Shown here: in pieces, positions 14,803 to 23,827 of the stretch
Position numbering within the stretch: the first letter of the stretch is position 1
How the letters are laid out: each line of letters opens with the position of its first letter
Assembly (NCBI RefSeq): GCF_025567415.1
Contig: NZ_JAOQJV010000023.1
Span: 1-31,176, forward strand
Source of the DNA: Claveliimonas ammoniilytica
GTDB taxonomy: Bacteria; Bacillota; Clostridia; Lachnospirales; Lachnospiraceae
Direction of reading: 5' to 3'
DNA: 31,176 nucleotides
Program-made: the position numbers and the translations under genes
The notes under the pieces: model-generated
The model's database searches: none
What the model saw: only the letters and a program-made list of their open reading frames with translations
Told to the model about the DNA's origin: nothing

Positions 14803-15717
14803 CTATTTTCTTACAAGTGTAACCACTACTCTACGGTATGGCTCTTCACCTTCACTGTGAGTTGTAACACTTCTGTCTCCCTGCAATGCAGAGTGAATGA
14901 TTCTTCTCTCATATGGATTCATTGGCTCCAGAGATACCGATCTTCTGGTTCTCTTTACCTTATGAGCAATGTTCTTGGCAAGGTTCTCCAATGTCTCTTT
15001 TCTTCTTCTTCTGTAATCCTCTGTATCGAGTTTTACTCGTACATAACCATCCTGTGCCTTGTTAGCCACTCGGTTAGTCAGATACTGAAGTGAATCAAGA
15101 GTCTGTCCTCTCTTACCAATCAGAATACCCATATTGTCTCCGTTCATTTCAATACACAGAGCACCTTCCTCGTCGATAGAAGTCTTTATCTCAACTTCCA
15201 TATCCATAGCTTTCAGTACATTTGTCAGAAACTCTTCACAGGTCTTAACCGTAATATCTTCAACCTTAGCAAGTTCGATTTCCTTTCTCTCCTGTACCGG
15301 CTTATGAGGCTTATCATTCTTTTCTTTCTTTTCAGTTTTAACAGTTTCTTCTTTTACTTTCTCAGTTTTTTCAGAAGCTGTCACATTCTTGTTATTCTTA
15401 TGATAATTCTCTTTTTTGCGGTTATCTTTCTTTTTCTTGTTATCTCTGTTGTTGTGCTTGTGGTAGTTATCAGATTTAGAATCTTTCATAACTCCCTTAA
15501 CAGCATCAGAAAAGTCGATGACTGGTTCATCATTCACTTTCTTTTCAACTTTTCGTCTTGCTTTGATAACTGCCTGCTTTCTTCCAATACCAAGGAATCC
15601 GGCATTTCCTTTTTCTATTACATCATATTCAAGCTGATCACTTGTAACACCTAACTGAATCAATGCTTCTGTAATGGCGTCATCCAGTGTTTTCGCAGAT
15701 ACTGTGGTTTCTTCCAT
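14803..15717 (-). CDS. jag: KH/R3H RNA-binding protein Jag (EloR/KhpB)
   Basis: A 304-residue cytoplasmic protein. The Jag-N domain (1-52) contains VIEKGNAGFLGIGRKQAVIKAR. A long, highly charged lysine/asparagine-rich linker (about 75-150) is probably disordered. A type II KH domain follows with the RNA-binding loop GILIGKRGQTLDSLQYL (GKRG at 201-204). An R3H domain with NPYERRIIH (R271 and H275) ends it. In streptococci the protein, with KhpA, governs cell elongation. I chose ATG 15717 because GGGAGG (15727-15732) is 9 bases upstream. The longer frame would start with a TTG touching that site. It sits in the usual position after yidC. Confidence 0.93.
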   Translation of the reverse strand: MEETTVSAKTLDDAITEALIQLGVTSDQLEYDVIEKGNAGFLGIGRKQAVIKARRKVEKKVNDEPVIDFSDAVKGVMKDSKSDNYHKHNNRDNKKKKDNRKKENYHKNNKNVTASEKTEKVKEETVKTEKKEKNDKPHKPVQERKEIELAKVEDITVKTCEEFLTNVLKAMDMEVEIKTSIDEEGALCIEMNGDNMGILIGKRGQTLDSLQYLTNRVANKAQDGYVRVKLDTEDYRRRRKETLENLAKNIAHKVKRTRRSVSLEPMNPYERRIIHSALQGDRSVTTHSEGEEPYRRVVVTLVRK

Positions 15718-15741
15718 TGCGTTCAACCTCCCATAGCCAAA

Positions 15742-16809
15742 CTATTTCTTTTTATTATCGTTAAAGTCTTTTACCATATTTGCCTTAGCAGAAAGGCTTC
15801 CTGCTTTTGCATGGCTTCTTTTTTCCTCTGCTTCTTTAAGCTTTGCATTCTTCTCAGAAGAAGACACATCCTTCTGAGCAGAAGATGAAAGACTCTTAGT
15901 ATTGGCCTGAGCCATGGCATTGATCTTTTCAGCCTTTTCTCCACGTTTTTCACGCTTCTTCTCAGCCTTATCACGGTTTTTTTCTACCATTTCTTCCGGT
16001 GAGATTTTCTGCAGATGCTTATTTATAAAGAACTGCTGTGTACATCTTACAACCGCACTGATAATCCAGTAAATACCGATACCAGATGACAGTGTAAATA
16101 CCATGAACAGTGAGAATAACGGCATTGTCATGTTCATAGTCTTCATAGTAGAATTCATCGGATCATTCTTATCTGAATTATTTTTAACTCCTGAAATAGC
16201 CTGTGACAGTTTGATACTTCCATACTGAGTTGCAGCAGATATAATAGGAAGTAAAATACATGTAATAACTACAAGTGCCGGTGCTACATCAAATGTATCT
16301 CTTGCCTTGATCATTGCTATTGGTGACATAGACAGATTCGGCAGTGTAAAAAATCTCTGCACATTATCTGATGCTTTTGCAATAGCTGGCACGTAATTAG
16401 ACATATCATATATAACAGGATATAACGCAAACAAAAGAGGCATCTGGATCAATAATGGAAGACATCCTCCCATCATGGAAGTGCCATATTTGTCATATAC
16501 CTGCTGAATCTCTTCCTGCTGCTTCATCATAGAAGCCTGATCCTTCTTGTTCTGATATTTCTTCTGAATTGCCTTGATCTCAGGATTCATCAGAGCTGTC
16601 ATTCTTGATGTCTTCTGCTGATTGACTGTCAGCGGCAGCATCAATGTATATACCAAAATCGTGTAAATAATGATTGACCATCCAACCAGACCATGATCGG
16701 TTGGTAATACATTGTCCAGGGTATTATAAATGACATTCATTACTTTACCCAGTAATATCGCAATCTGTCCGACAATAGGCCAGTTTGCTGCTGATAACAA
16801 AGTACCCAT
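15742..16809 (-). CDS. yidC: Membrane protein insertase YidC (Oxa1 family)
   Basis: A 355-residue integral membrane protein that inserts proteins into the cytoplasmic membrane alone or with SecYEG. Membrane segments are seen at about 8-28, 45-62 (GWSIIIYTILVYTLMLPLTV), 122-140 (MMGGCLPLLIQMPLLFALYP), 170-190 and 230-255. The cytoplasmic hairpin between the second and third (QQKTSRMTALMNPEIKAIQKKY) is typical of the family. The C-terminal 80 residues are lysine-rich with a low-complexity Ser/Ala/Glu tail. It has no lipobox cysteine at the start, unlike Bacillus SpoIIIJ. I chose ATG 16809 because AGGA is 8 bases upstream. An in-frame TTG at 16815 is too close to it. Confidence 0.93.
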   Translation of the reverse strand: MGTLLSAANWPIVGQIAILLGKVMNVIYNTLDNVLPTDHGLVGWSIIIYTILVYTLMLPLTVNQQKTSRMTALMNPEIKAIQKKYQNKKDQASMMKQQEEIQQVYDKYGTSMMGGCLPLLIQMPLLFALYPVIYDMSNYVPAIAKASDNVQRFFTLPNLSMSPIAMIKARDTFDVAPALVVITCILLPIISAATQYGSIKLSQAISGVKNNSDKNDPMNSTMKTMNMTMPLFSLFMVFTLSSGIGIYWIISAVVRCTQQFFINKHLQKISPEEMVEKNRDKAEKKREKRGEKAEKINAMAQANTKSLSSSAQKDVSSSEKNAKLKEAEEKRSHAKAGSLSAKANMVKDFNDNKKK

Positions 16810-16811
16810 AT

Positions 16812-17066
16812 TCAATTCCTCCGTTTGTAGTAGCGGATATGCTTGTCTTTTTCCGGTGGAACCGGATCATATCCTCCCTGCGAGAATGGATTGCACCTCA
16901 AAACTCTCCAAATAGCCAGTCCTGTTCCCTTCAAAGCACCAAACCTTTCAATTGCTTCCACTGCATAACACGAACAGGTAGGATAATACTTACAGCTTGA
17001 ATATCCCTTGGCCGAAGATAAATATTTCTGATAAAACCGAACCATTTTTATCAAAATCTTTTTCAA
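16812..17066 (-). CDS. yidD: Membrane protein insertion efficiency factor YidD
   Basis: An 84-residue small protein of the YidD family, thought to assist YidC. It begins with an amphipathic basic helix (MKKILIKMVRFYQKYLS). The conserved core follows: CKYYPTCSCYAVEAIERFGALKGTGLAIWRVLRCNPFSQGGYDPVP. The cysteines and the NP-F-GG-DPVP block match the family. It is encoded between rnpA and yidC in the usual order, and its TGA stop is 2 bases before the yidC ATG. Confidence 0.95.
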   Translation of the reverse strand: MKKILIKMVRFYQKYLSSAKGYSSCKYYPTCSCYAVEAIERFGALKGTGLAIWRVLRCNPFSQGGYDPVPPEKDKHIRYYKRRN

Positions 17067-17081
17067 ATGTATGCCACTCCA

Positions 17082-17420
17082 TTACGACTCGATTATTCCA
17101 TGAAGACTTCCAAGATGAAGAAATGCTGATTCAATATCATGATAATTCTTTCCCTTTGCTGCACTTCTTGCTATAACGACCATATCATAACCACGTGCGA
17201 CTTTTTCTTCATTTAATCGATAACTTTCTCTAATTAATCTTGTTAAGCGATGTCTTACGATACTGTTTCCTACTTTTTTGCTGACAGATATCCCAACACG
17301 ATTCTTATCTGTGCCATTCTTTCTTATATATATAACCAGATATTTGTTCGCTTTGGAATGTCCGCCATGATATACTTTTCTAAAGTCTGTATTTTTTTTC
17401 AGCGATTCAGAAAAATTCAT
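17082..17420 (-). CDS. rnpA: Ribonuclease P protein component
   Basis: A 112-residue basic protein that binds the RNase P RNA and helps remove 5' leaders from pre-tRNA. Starts MNFSESLKKNTDFRKVYHGG. The central arginine-rich helix VGNSIVRHRLTRLIRESYR is the RNR motif region, but the usual Asn and Lys of RN-x-x-KR are His and Thr here. The C-terminal DMVVIARSAA strand is typical. It lies 49 bases downstream of rpmH and is followed by yidD. Confidence 0.95.
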   Translation of the reverse strand: MNFSESLKKNTDFRKVYHGGHSKANKYLVIYIRKNGTDKNRVGISVSKKVGNSIVRHRLTRLIRESYRLNEEKVARGYDMVVIARSAAKGKNYHDIESAFLHLGSLHGIIES

Positions 17421-17469
17421 TGTATTTCTCCTGTTTTATTATAGAAGAAAAGGTCACAATAGATGCGAC

Positions 17470-17604
17470 CTAAGCTGATAATTTCTTTCTTCCTTTTGCT
17501 CTTCTGCTTGCAAGTACTTTTCTTCCACCTGCGCTGCTCATTCTTGCTCTGAAGCCATGAACTTTTGATCTCTGTCTTTTCTTTGGCTGGAATGTCATTT
17601 TCAT
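17470..17604 (-). CDS. rpmH: 50S ribosomal protein L34
   Basis: A 44-residue protein of the large ribosomal subunit. The start MKMTFQPKKRQRSKVHGF, the internal RARMSSAGGRKVLASRRA and the C-terminus KGRKKLSA are the standard L34 sequence. GGGAGGTGG sits just upstream of ATG 17604. It is the first gene of the leftward operon, with the promoter at 17682-17710. It is the expected neighbour of dnaA on the origin-left side. Confidence 0.97.
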   Translation of the reverse strand: MKMTFQPKKRQRSKVHGFRARMSSAGGRKVLASRRAKGRKKLSA

Positions 17605-17681
17605 TGATATCCACCTCCCTTATTCTATCTATAAAGTTGTTCTCAATATTTGTTCGTTTGTTTCAAAAGACATCGTGTTTA

Positions 17682-17710
17682 ATTATATTAGATAATACGA
17701 ATTAAGTCAA
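17682..17710 (-). promoter_or_regulatory. rpmH promoter
   Basis: On the minus strand TTGACT (17710-17705), 17 bases, then a perfect TATAAT (17687-17682), about 78 bases before the rpmH start. It is one of the best promoters in the window and drives the leftward operon from the origin. Confidence 0.85.
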
Positions 17711-17751
17711 GTAGATGGACTATATTTCTTTTCCCTATTCCATCTTTTTCA

Positions 17752-17780
17752 TTGCCATCATAAGCATTTTGATGTAGAAT
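17752..17780 (+). promoter_or_regulatory. Candidate dnaA promoter
   Basis: TTGCCA (17752-17757), 17 bases, TAGAAT (17775-17780), 49 bases before the dnaA start. Each hexamer differs from consensus at one position. A second, poorer -10 (TAAAAT at 17805) lies closer to the gene. I see no convincing DnaA box in this gap. Confidence 0.6.
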
Positions 17781-17829
17781 AATGGAAAGTGGTTTTTTAT
17801 GCGATAAAATAGATTAGGAGATTAAATTG

Positions 17830-19206
17830 ATGAATGTTGTGGAAGAAAAATGGAATGAAATTATCGAGCATCTGCGTGTTGAACACGAATTATCCCACAT
17901 TTCTTTCTCAACCTGGATTCAGCCTCTTAAGGTATACAACGTTGTAGACAATACCGTTTATCTGCTCGTGGACAAGGCTGCCAGCGTGGATTACATCGAG
18001 AAGAAGTATTCTCTTCCGCTGAAGGTCTGTATCGCTGAGATTACAGGTATTGAATATGAGGTTGTTTTTCTTTCTGAGGATGATGAGCGGATAGAAGAAC
18101 TTAAGAAGATGTCCTCTGCCAGCACAGATAAGAGAAAGACGAAGACTGCTGCAGAGAAAGCGGGTCTTAACCCAAGATATACATTCGACACATTTATTGT
18201 AGGTAATAATAATAACTTTGCACATGCTGCATCTCTGGCTGTAGCCGAATCACCTGGTGAAGTATACAACCCTCTCTTCTTATATGGAGGCGTAGGACTT
18301 GGCAAGACACATCTGATGCATTCGATTGCACACTTTATTCTGGATTTCAGTCCTAAGAAAAAAGTCGTGTACGTAACCAGTGAGACATTTACAAATGAAC
18401 TGATCCATGCATTGAAGAATGGACGTGAGTCTTCAATGTCGGATTTTCGAGAAAAATATCGTAATACCGATGTACTTCTGATCGATGATATTCAATTTCT
18501 TATAGGAAAGGAAAGTACTCAGGAAGAATTTTTCCATACTTTCAATCACCTGCACACTGCTGGTAAGCAGATCATTATCTCCAGTGACCGCCCTCCAAAG
18601 GACATTGAGACACTGGAAGCGAGACTGCGTACTCGTTTTGAGTGGGGACTGATAGCCGATATGTCTGCACCTGATTATGAGACACGTATGGCTATTCTGC
18701 AGAAGAAGATTGAATTAGAACATCTGGAAATCTATCACATTCCTGATGATGTACTTCAGTATATTGCTCAGAACGTTAAGAATAATATCCGTGAGCTGGA
18801 AGGTTCACTGAATAAATTAATTGCACTCTACCGTCTGGAAGGCAATGGCAGACCGATCGATATTAACCTTGCTGCAGAAGCCATGAAGGATATCCTTTCA
18901 CCAGACGATAATAAAACAGTTACACCGGAACTGATCATGGATATCGTTTCCGATCATTTTGGTGTATCCATTGCCGATCTGAAAAGTAATAAAAGACCTG
19001 CTGAGATTGCAGTACCTCGTCAGATCGTCATGTATCTCTGCCGTAAGATGACCGATGTACCACTTAAGTCCATTGGTATCCTGCTTGGAGGTAAGAATCA
19101 TTCTACCATTAAGCACGGCGTAGAAAAGATAGAACACGATGTCGAAGAAAATGAACAGCTTGCTAATACAATTGATATTATAAAGAAAAAAATCAATCCT
19201 GTTTAA
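17830..19206 (+). CDS. dnaA: Chromosomal replication initiator protein DnaA
   Basis: A 458-residue AAA+ initiator. Domain I (1-80, helicase-loading, STWIQPL) is followed by a short lysine-rich domain II (about 85-112). Domain III begins NPRYTFDTFIVGNNNNFAHAAS, with Walker A GGVGLGKTH (153-161), Walker B DVLLIDDIQFL and sensor ARLRTRFEWG. Domain IV ends with the DNA-binding signature including PLKSIGILLGGKNHSTIKHGVEKI. I prefer ATG 17830, with AGGAG 9 bases upstream. A TTG immediately before it is also possible. Length is typical. Confidence 0.97.
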   Translation: MNVVEEKWNEIIEHLRVEHELSHISFSTWIQPLKVYNVVDNTVYLLVDKAASVDYIEKKYSLPLKVCIAEITGIEYEVVFLSEDDERIEELKKMSSASTDKRKTKTAAEKAGLNPRYTFDTFIVGNNNNFAHAASLAVAESPGEVYNPLFLYGGVGLGKTHLMHSIAHFILDFSPKKKVVYVTSETFTNELIHALKNGRESSMSDFREKYRNTDVLLIDDIQFLIGKESTQEEFFHTFNHLHTAGKQIIISSDRPPKDIETLEARLRTRFEWGLIADMSAPDYETRMAILQKKIELEHLEIYHIPDDVLQYIAQNVKNNIRELEGSLNKLIALYRLEGNGRPIDINLAAEAMKDILSPDDNKTVTPELIMDIVSDHFGVSIADLKSNKRPAEIAVPRQIVMYLCRKMTDVPLKSIGILLGGKNHSTIKHGVEKIEHDVEENEQLANTIDIIKKKINPV

Positions 19207-19231
19207 GATGTGCACAATTCGATGATAACTA

Positions 19232-19442
19232 TGTGGATAATGGTGGATAACTTTATCATAACTTTTACAAATTGTTTCTAAAAAAGTTTTCATCATTTCA
19301 TCCACAGATTATAATTTCGTTTTCATCAAGTTTATCAGCATCGATTTTCTTTGATTTTTCAAGGGATTGCAGTGGTTTTCCACATATCCACATCCCCTAC
19401 TACTAAGACTACGGAAATCATATATTTATATATAGCATTTTT
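19232..19442. other. oriC: Chromosomal replication origin (oriC)
   Basis: The dnaA-dnaN gap carries a cluster of DnaA boxes. On the plus strand read TGTGGATAA (19232, perfect) and GGTGGATAA (19242). In the opposite orientation are TCATCCACA (19299), TTTTCCACA (19376) and ATATCCACA (19384). These are followed by CCCC (19394-19397), three CTA repeats plus AGA and CTA (19397-19411), then AT-rich DNA (19417-19442). This order of boxes, GC cluster, DnaA-trios and unwinding element matches the basal unwinding system described for Bacillus subtilis. A TTATACACA-like box (19466-19474) overlaps the dnaN start. Gene strands also diverge at this locus. Confidence 0.88.
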
Positions 19443-19473
19443 GCCCACCATTTTTTCGAAAGGAGTTATACAC

Positions 19474-20580
19474 ATGAAAATAGTCTGCAGTAAAGCTAAT
19501 CTTGCGAAGGGAGTAAGTACCGTATCCAAGGCCGTTCCTTCCAAAACTACAATGCCTATTCTGGAATGTGTCCTGATAGACGCAACACTTGATGTAATTA
19601 AGCTGACAGCTAATGATATGGAACTTGGCATTCAGACGGAGGTAGAAGGAGAGATCATTGAACACGGTATGATCGCGATTGATGCGAGAATCTTTTCCGA
19701 GATCGTAAGAAAGCTTCCGGATAACGATGTAGTAATAGAAACAGATGAGAATCTTCAGGCTACTATTACATGTGAGAAAGCGAACTTTAATATTTCCTGC
19801 AAACCAGGGGATGAGTTCAGTTATCTTCCTATTATCGAAAAGGACACTACAATTAGTATTTCGCAGTACACATTAAAAGAGGTCATCAGACAGACCATTT
19901 TCTCTATTGCAGATAATGAAAGTAATAAAGTAATGACTGGGGAGCTGTTCGAGATTAACCAGAATACGCTTCGTGTCGTATCTCTCGATGGTCACAGAAT
20001 TTCCATTCGCAAGCTTGAATTGAAAGAAGAATATGACCATAAAAAGATTATAGTTCCTGGTAAGACATTGATTGAAATCAGTAAGATCCTTTCCGGAGAA
20101 GCAGACAAAGAAGTATGTATTTACTTTACTGAGAATCATATAGTATTTGAATTTGACCGGACGGTAGTAGTATCACGTCTGATTGAAGGTGAATATTTCC
20201 GAATTGATCAGATGCTTTCAAGCGATTACGAGACAAAGGTAAGAATTAATAAAAAAGAATTACTGAACTGTATAGACAGAGCGACACTGCTCATCAAAGA
20301 AGGAGACAAAAAGCCAATTATCATTAATATCGGTGATGAAATCATGGAACTTAAAATTAAATCCCAGCTTGGCTCTATGAATGAAGAAATATTCATTACC
20401 AAGGAAGGTAAAGATCTTCTGATCGGATTTAATCCTAAATTCTTAATCGATGCACTGCGTGTTATCGATGATGAAGAAGTAGAACTTTATCTTATGAATG
20501 CAAAAGCCCCTTGCTTTATCAAAGATGAAACAGAAAGTTATATTTATTTGATTCTGCCGGTTAACTTTAATTCAATTTAG
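19474..20580 (+). CDS. dnaN: DNA polymerase III subunit beta (sliding clamp)
   Basis: A 368-residue protein that dimerises around DNA and tethers polymerase III. It starts MKIVCSKANLAKGVSTVSKAV and shows the clamp repeats LIDATLDVIKLTANDMELGI and VVSLDGHRISIRKLEL. It ends YLILPVNFNSI (usual end in PV-x). I chose ATG 19474, not the longer upstream frame, because AAAGGAG (19459-19465) is 8 bases before it and the upstream residues are origin DNA. yaaA starts 13 bases after its stop. Confidence 0.96.
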   Translation: MKIVCSKANLAKGVSTVSKAVPSKTTMPILECVLIDATLDVIKLTANDMELGIQTEVEGEIIEHGMIAIDARIFSEIVRKLPDNDVVIETDENLQATITCEKANFNISCKPGDEFSYLPIIEKDTTISISQYTLKEVIRQTIFSIADNESNKVMTGELFEINQNTLRVVSLDGHRISIRKLELKEEYDHKKIIVPGKTLIEISKILSGEADKEVCIYFTENHIVFEFDRTVVVSRLIEGEYFRIDQMLSSDYETKVRINKKELLNCIDRATLLIKEGDKKPIIINIGDEIMELKIKSQLGSMNEEIFITKEGKDLLIGFNPKFLIDALRVIDDEEVELYLMNAKAPCFIKDETESYIYLILPVNFNSI

Positions 20581-20593
20581 GACAGGTGTAAGT

Positions 20594-20803
20594 ATGGAAA
20601 TTATCAAATTAAAAGATGAATTTATAAAGCTTGGTCAGGCACTGAAGGCTGCAGGTCTGGTAGAGACCGGAGCAGAGGCAAAAGATGTGATCCAGGATGG
20701 TCTGGTAAAAGTGAATGGCGAAGTAGATACCAGAAGAGGTAAGAAATTATACAACGGAGACGTTGTGGAATTTGATGGAGAAGAAATCAAAATTGAAGAT
20801 TAA
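20594..20803 (+). CDS. yaaA: S4-domain RNA-binding protein YaaA
   Basis: A 69-residue single S4 domain: LKDEFIKLGQALKAAGLVETGAEAK, then VNGEVDTRRGKKLYNGDVVEF. It is the usual small gene between dnaN and recF in Firmicutes. S4 domains bind structured RNA. The YaaA family has been linked to ribosome assembly, but the exact role is uncertain. AGGTG precedes the start, and its 3' end overlaps recF. Confidence 0.9.
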   Translation: MEIIKLKDEFIKLGQALKAAGLVETGAEAKDVIQDGLVKVNGEVDTRRGKKLYNGDVVEFDGEEIKIED

Positions 20804-21878
20804 TTCTTTGAAATTAAAAAATTTTCGCAACTATGATCTTTTAAATCTGGAATTAAGTGAACAGACGAATATTTTCTATGGTGATAATGCACAGGGAAAG
20901 ACCAATATACTGGAGTCCCTGTATCTGTGCGGCACGACCAAGTCGCACAGAGGTACCAAAGATAAAGATATGATCCAGTTTGGAAAAGATGAATCACACA
21001 TAGAAGTAAAAGTAGAGAAGAGGGGCATTACCTATCAGATTGATATGCATCTGAAGAAGAATAAAGCAAAAGGTATTGCCATTAATCGGATACCTATCAA
21101 GAAAGCAAGCGAATTATTCGGTATTCTGAATGTCGTATTTTTCTCACCAGAGGATCTGAATATTATAAAAAATGGTCCGGCAGAGAGAAGAAGATTTATA
21201 GATCTTGAACTTTCGCAATTAGATAAAGTCTATCTGAATGATCTCGGCAATTATAATCGTATTATAAATCAGAGAAATAAGCTGCTGAAAGATATCAGTT
21301 TTAATAGTGGTTTAAAAGATACACTGGATATCTGGGATATACAGTTAATCGAGTACGGCGAAAAAGTGATTCAGGCAAGAAAAAAGTTTGTGTCCGATAT
21401 CAACGAGATTATTTCTGAGATTCATAAAAAACTGACAGGCAATCAGGAACAGATTGAAGTGATCTATGAGCCAAATACAGGCGGACAGTCATTGGGGGAT
21501 GTGATCCAGAGAAACAGAGAACGTGATCTGAGAATGATGAGCACGACATCAGGACCGCATCGTGATGACATCTGCTTTCAGGTAGATGGAATTGATATCC
21601 GTAAATTCGGATCACAGGGACAGCAGAGAACAGCAGCTCTTTCGTTGAAGTTATCTGAGATAGAACTGGTGAAGATGCTTACCAAAGACAAACCGGTTCT
21701 TCTGCTTGATGATGTGTTGTCTGAACTTGATAAACACAGGCAAAACTATTTATTAGATAGTATAGATGATATACAGACATTGATTACCTGTACAGGTGTG
21801 GATGAATTTGTAAATCATCGTTTTTCTATAAATAAAATATTCTATGTCCATGAGGGACAGGTAAGAAATGAAAACTAG
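20793..21878 (+). CDS. recF: DNA replication and repair protein RecF
   Basis: A 361-residue SMC-like ATPase that helps load RecA at gaps. N-terminal LKLKNFRNYDLLNLE and Walker A GDNAQGKTN come first. The central SPEDLNIIKNGPAERRRFIDLELSQLD follows, then the ABC signature with GSQGQQRTAALSLKLSE and Walker B LLLDDVLSELD. I chose the TTG at 20793, which gives the family's usual start (x-KI-x-SL-x-LKNFRNY) and overlaps yaaA by 11 bases. An in-frame ATG at 20775 would add six residues. gyrB starts 9 bases after its stop. Confidence 0.92.
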   Translation: MKINSLKLKNFRNYDLLNLELSEQTNIFYGDNAQGKTNILESLYLCGTTKSHRGTKDKDMIQFGKDESHIEVKVEKRGITYQIDMHLKKNKAKGIAINRIPIKKASELFGILNVVFFSPEDLNIIKNGPAERRRFIDLELSQLDKVYLNDLGNYNRIINQRNKLLKDISFNSGLKDTLDIWDIQLIEYGEKVIQARKKFVSDINEIISEIHKKLTGNQEQIEVIYEPNTGGQSLGDVIQRNRERDLRMMSTTSGPHRDDICFQVDGIDIRKFGSQGQQRTAALSLKLSEIELVKMLTKDKPVLLLDDVLSELDKHRQNYLLDSIDDIQTLITCTGVDEFVNHRFSINKIFYVHEGQVRNEN

Positions 21879-21887
21879 GAGGATACT

Positions 21888-23819
21888 ATGAGTACAGAGA
21901 AGGTACAGCACGAATATGGCGCAGATGAAATCCAGATTCTGGAAGGTCTGGAAGCTGTAAGAAAGAGACCCGGTATGTATATCGGCAGCACTTCTTCCAG
22001 AGGTCTCCATCATCTGGTATATGAGATCGTCGACAACTCTGTGGATGAGGCTCTTGCAGGATTCTGCACAGAGATCCAGGTCACAGTGAATAAAGACAAT
22101 TCAGTTACAGTAATTGATAATGGGCGTGGAATTCCAGTGGGTATCAATCATAAATCAGGTCTTCCGGCGGTAGAAGTAGTATTTACTGTTCTTCATGCAG
22201 GAGGTAAATTTGGTGGTGGAGGCTACAAGGTATCGGGAGGTCTTCATGGAGTAGGTGCATCTGTAGTTAATGCATTGTCTAACTGGCTGGAAGTTGAAAT
22301 CTGCCATGACGGAAAAGTATACAAGCAGCGCTATGAGCGAGGCAAGGTTGTATATAAGCTGAAAGTCGTAGGTGAATGTGAAGAAGGCAAGACCGGTACG
22401 AAGGTAACATTTATGCCGGATGATACCATTTTTGAAGAGACTGTATTTGATTATAACATTTTGAAACAGCGTTTCCGTGAGATGGCGTTCCTGACCAAAG
22501 GTTTGAAGATTGTTCTTAGAGATGAGAGAGAAGAAGAACTGATAGAGCGTACATTCCACTATGAAGGCGGAATTAAAGAATTTGTTACTTATTTGAATAA
22601 GAGTAAAGAAGCATTATATGAAGATGTTATTTACTGTGAAGGTATGGTAAATAACGTTCAGGTTGAAGTTGCCATGCAGCATAATGATTCCTATAATGAG
22701 ACGACTTATGGATTTGTAAATAATATTACGACTCCGGAAGGCGGTACTCATATTATGGGATTCCGCAATGCGCTTACAAAGACATTTAATGATTATGCAA
22801 GAAAGAATAAATTATTAAAAGACAGTGAACCTAATCTTTCAGGTGAAGATATCAGGGAAGGATTGACAGCCATTGTCAGTGTTAAGATTGAGGAGCCTCA
22901 GTTTGAGGGACAGACTAAGCAGAAGTTAGGCAACAGTGAGGCCAGAGGAGCAGTTGACAGTGTTGTAAGCAAACAGCTTGAAATCTATCTGGAGCAGAAT
23001 CCGATGATTGCAAAGCAGACAATCGAGAAGTCTGTGCTTGCTCAGAGAGCGAGAGAGGCTGCGAGAAAAGCAAGAGAACTTACAAGAAGAAAGTCTGCAC
23101 TGGATGGTATGTCTCTTCCGGGCAAGCTTGCAGACTGTTCTGATAAGAATCCGGAAAATTGTGAGATTTACATTGTAGAGGGAGATTCCGCGGGAGGGTC
23201 TGCGAAGACCGCACGTAACAGAGCAACACAGGCAATTCTTCCACTTAGAGGTAAAATCCTGAATGTTGAAAAAGCAAGACTTGACCGCATTTATGGCAAT
23301 GCTGAGATTAAAGCGATGATCACAGCATTTGGAACGGGTATCCATGATGATTTTGATATTAGCAAATTACGTTATCACAAGATTATTATCATGACGGATG
23401 CCGATGTGGATGGAGCACATATCAGTACATTGCTTCTGACATTCCTTTACAGATTCATGCCGGAACTGATTAAGCAGGGATATGTATATCTGGCACAGCC
23501 ACCGCTCTATAAATTGGAGAAGAATAAAAAAATCTGGTATGCATACAGCGATGAAGAACTGGATTCGATTCTTCAGGAAGTAGGGCGAGACACGAATAAT
23601 AAGATTCAGAGATATAAAGGACTGGGAGAAATGGATGCAGAACAGCTTTGGGATACAACCATGGATCCGGAGCACCGTGTACTTCTTCGAGTAACAATGG
23701 ATGATGAGACAGCTTCGGAGCTGGATCTTACATTTACCACACTGATGGGCGATAAGGTAGAGCCGCGTCGTGAGTTTATCGAAGAAAATGCAAAATATGT
23801 ACAAAACCTTGATATCTAG
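21888..23819 (+). CDS. gyrB: DNA gyrase subunit B
   Basis: A 643-residue type IIA topoisomerase ATPase subunit. The GHKL ATPase domain shows EIVDNSVDEALAGF, DNGRGIPVG and GGLHGVGASVVNALS. The Toprim domain has EGDSAGGSAK and DADVDGAHI, and the C-terminal tail ends REFIEENAKYVQNLDI. Residues around LPLRGKILNVEKAR (the GyrB quinolone region) look ordinary for Gram-positives. A perfect AGGAGG precedes ATG. With gyrA it introduces negative supercoils. Gene order recF-gyrB-gyrA is standard. Confidence 0.97.
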   Translation: MSTEKVQHEYGADEIQILEGLEAVRKRPGMYIGSTSSRGLHHLVYEIVDNSVDEALAGFCTEIQVTVNKDNSVTVIDNGRGIPVGINHKSGLPAVEVVFTVLHAGGKFGGGGYKVSGGLHGVGASVVNALSNWLEVEICHDGKVYKQRYERGKVVYKLKVVGECEEGKTGTKVTFMPDDTIFEETVFDYNILKQRFREMAFLTKGLKIVLRDEREEELIERTFHYEGGIKEFVTYLNKSKEALYEDVIYCEGMVNNVQVEVAMQHNDSYNETTYGFVNNITTPEGGTHIMGFRNALTKTFNDYARKNKLLKDSEPNLSGEDIREGLTAIVSVKIEEPQFEGQTKQKLGNSEARGAVDSVVSKQLEIYLEQNPMIAKQTIEKSVLAQRAREAARKARELTRRKSALDGMSLPGKLADCSDKNPENCEIYIVEGDSAGGSAKTARNRATQAILPLRGKILNVEKARLDRIYGNAEIKAMITAFGTGIHDDFDISKLRYHKIIIMTDADVDGAHISTLLLTFLYRFMPELIKQGYVYLAQPPLYKLEKNKKIWYAYSDEELDSILQEVGRDTNNKIQRYKGLGEMDAEQLWDTTMDPEHRVLLRVTMDDETASELDLTFTTLMGDKVEPRREFIEENAKYVQNLDI

Positions 23820-23827
23820 GAGGAGCT

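Noticed and set aside
17417..17614. 65-codon minus-strand frame over rpmH
   Set aside because: The true gene here is rpmH in another frame (17470-17604), which gives a perfect L34 sequence.
17605..17829. Possible second half of a bipartite oriC upstream of dnaA
   Set aside because: I found no DnaA box closer than two mismatches. The AT-rich DNA is explained by divergent promoters.
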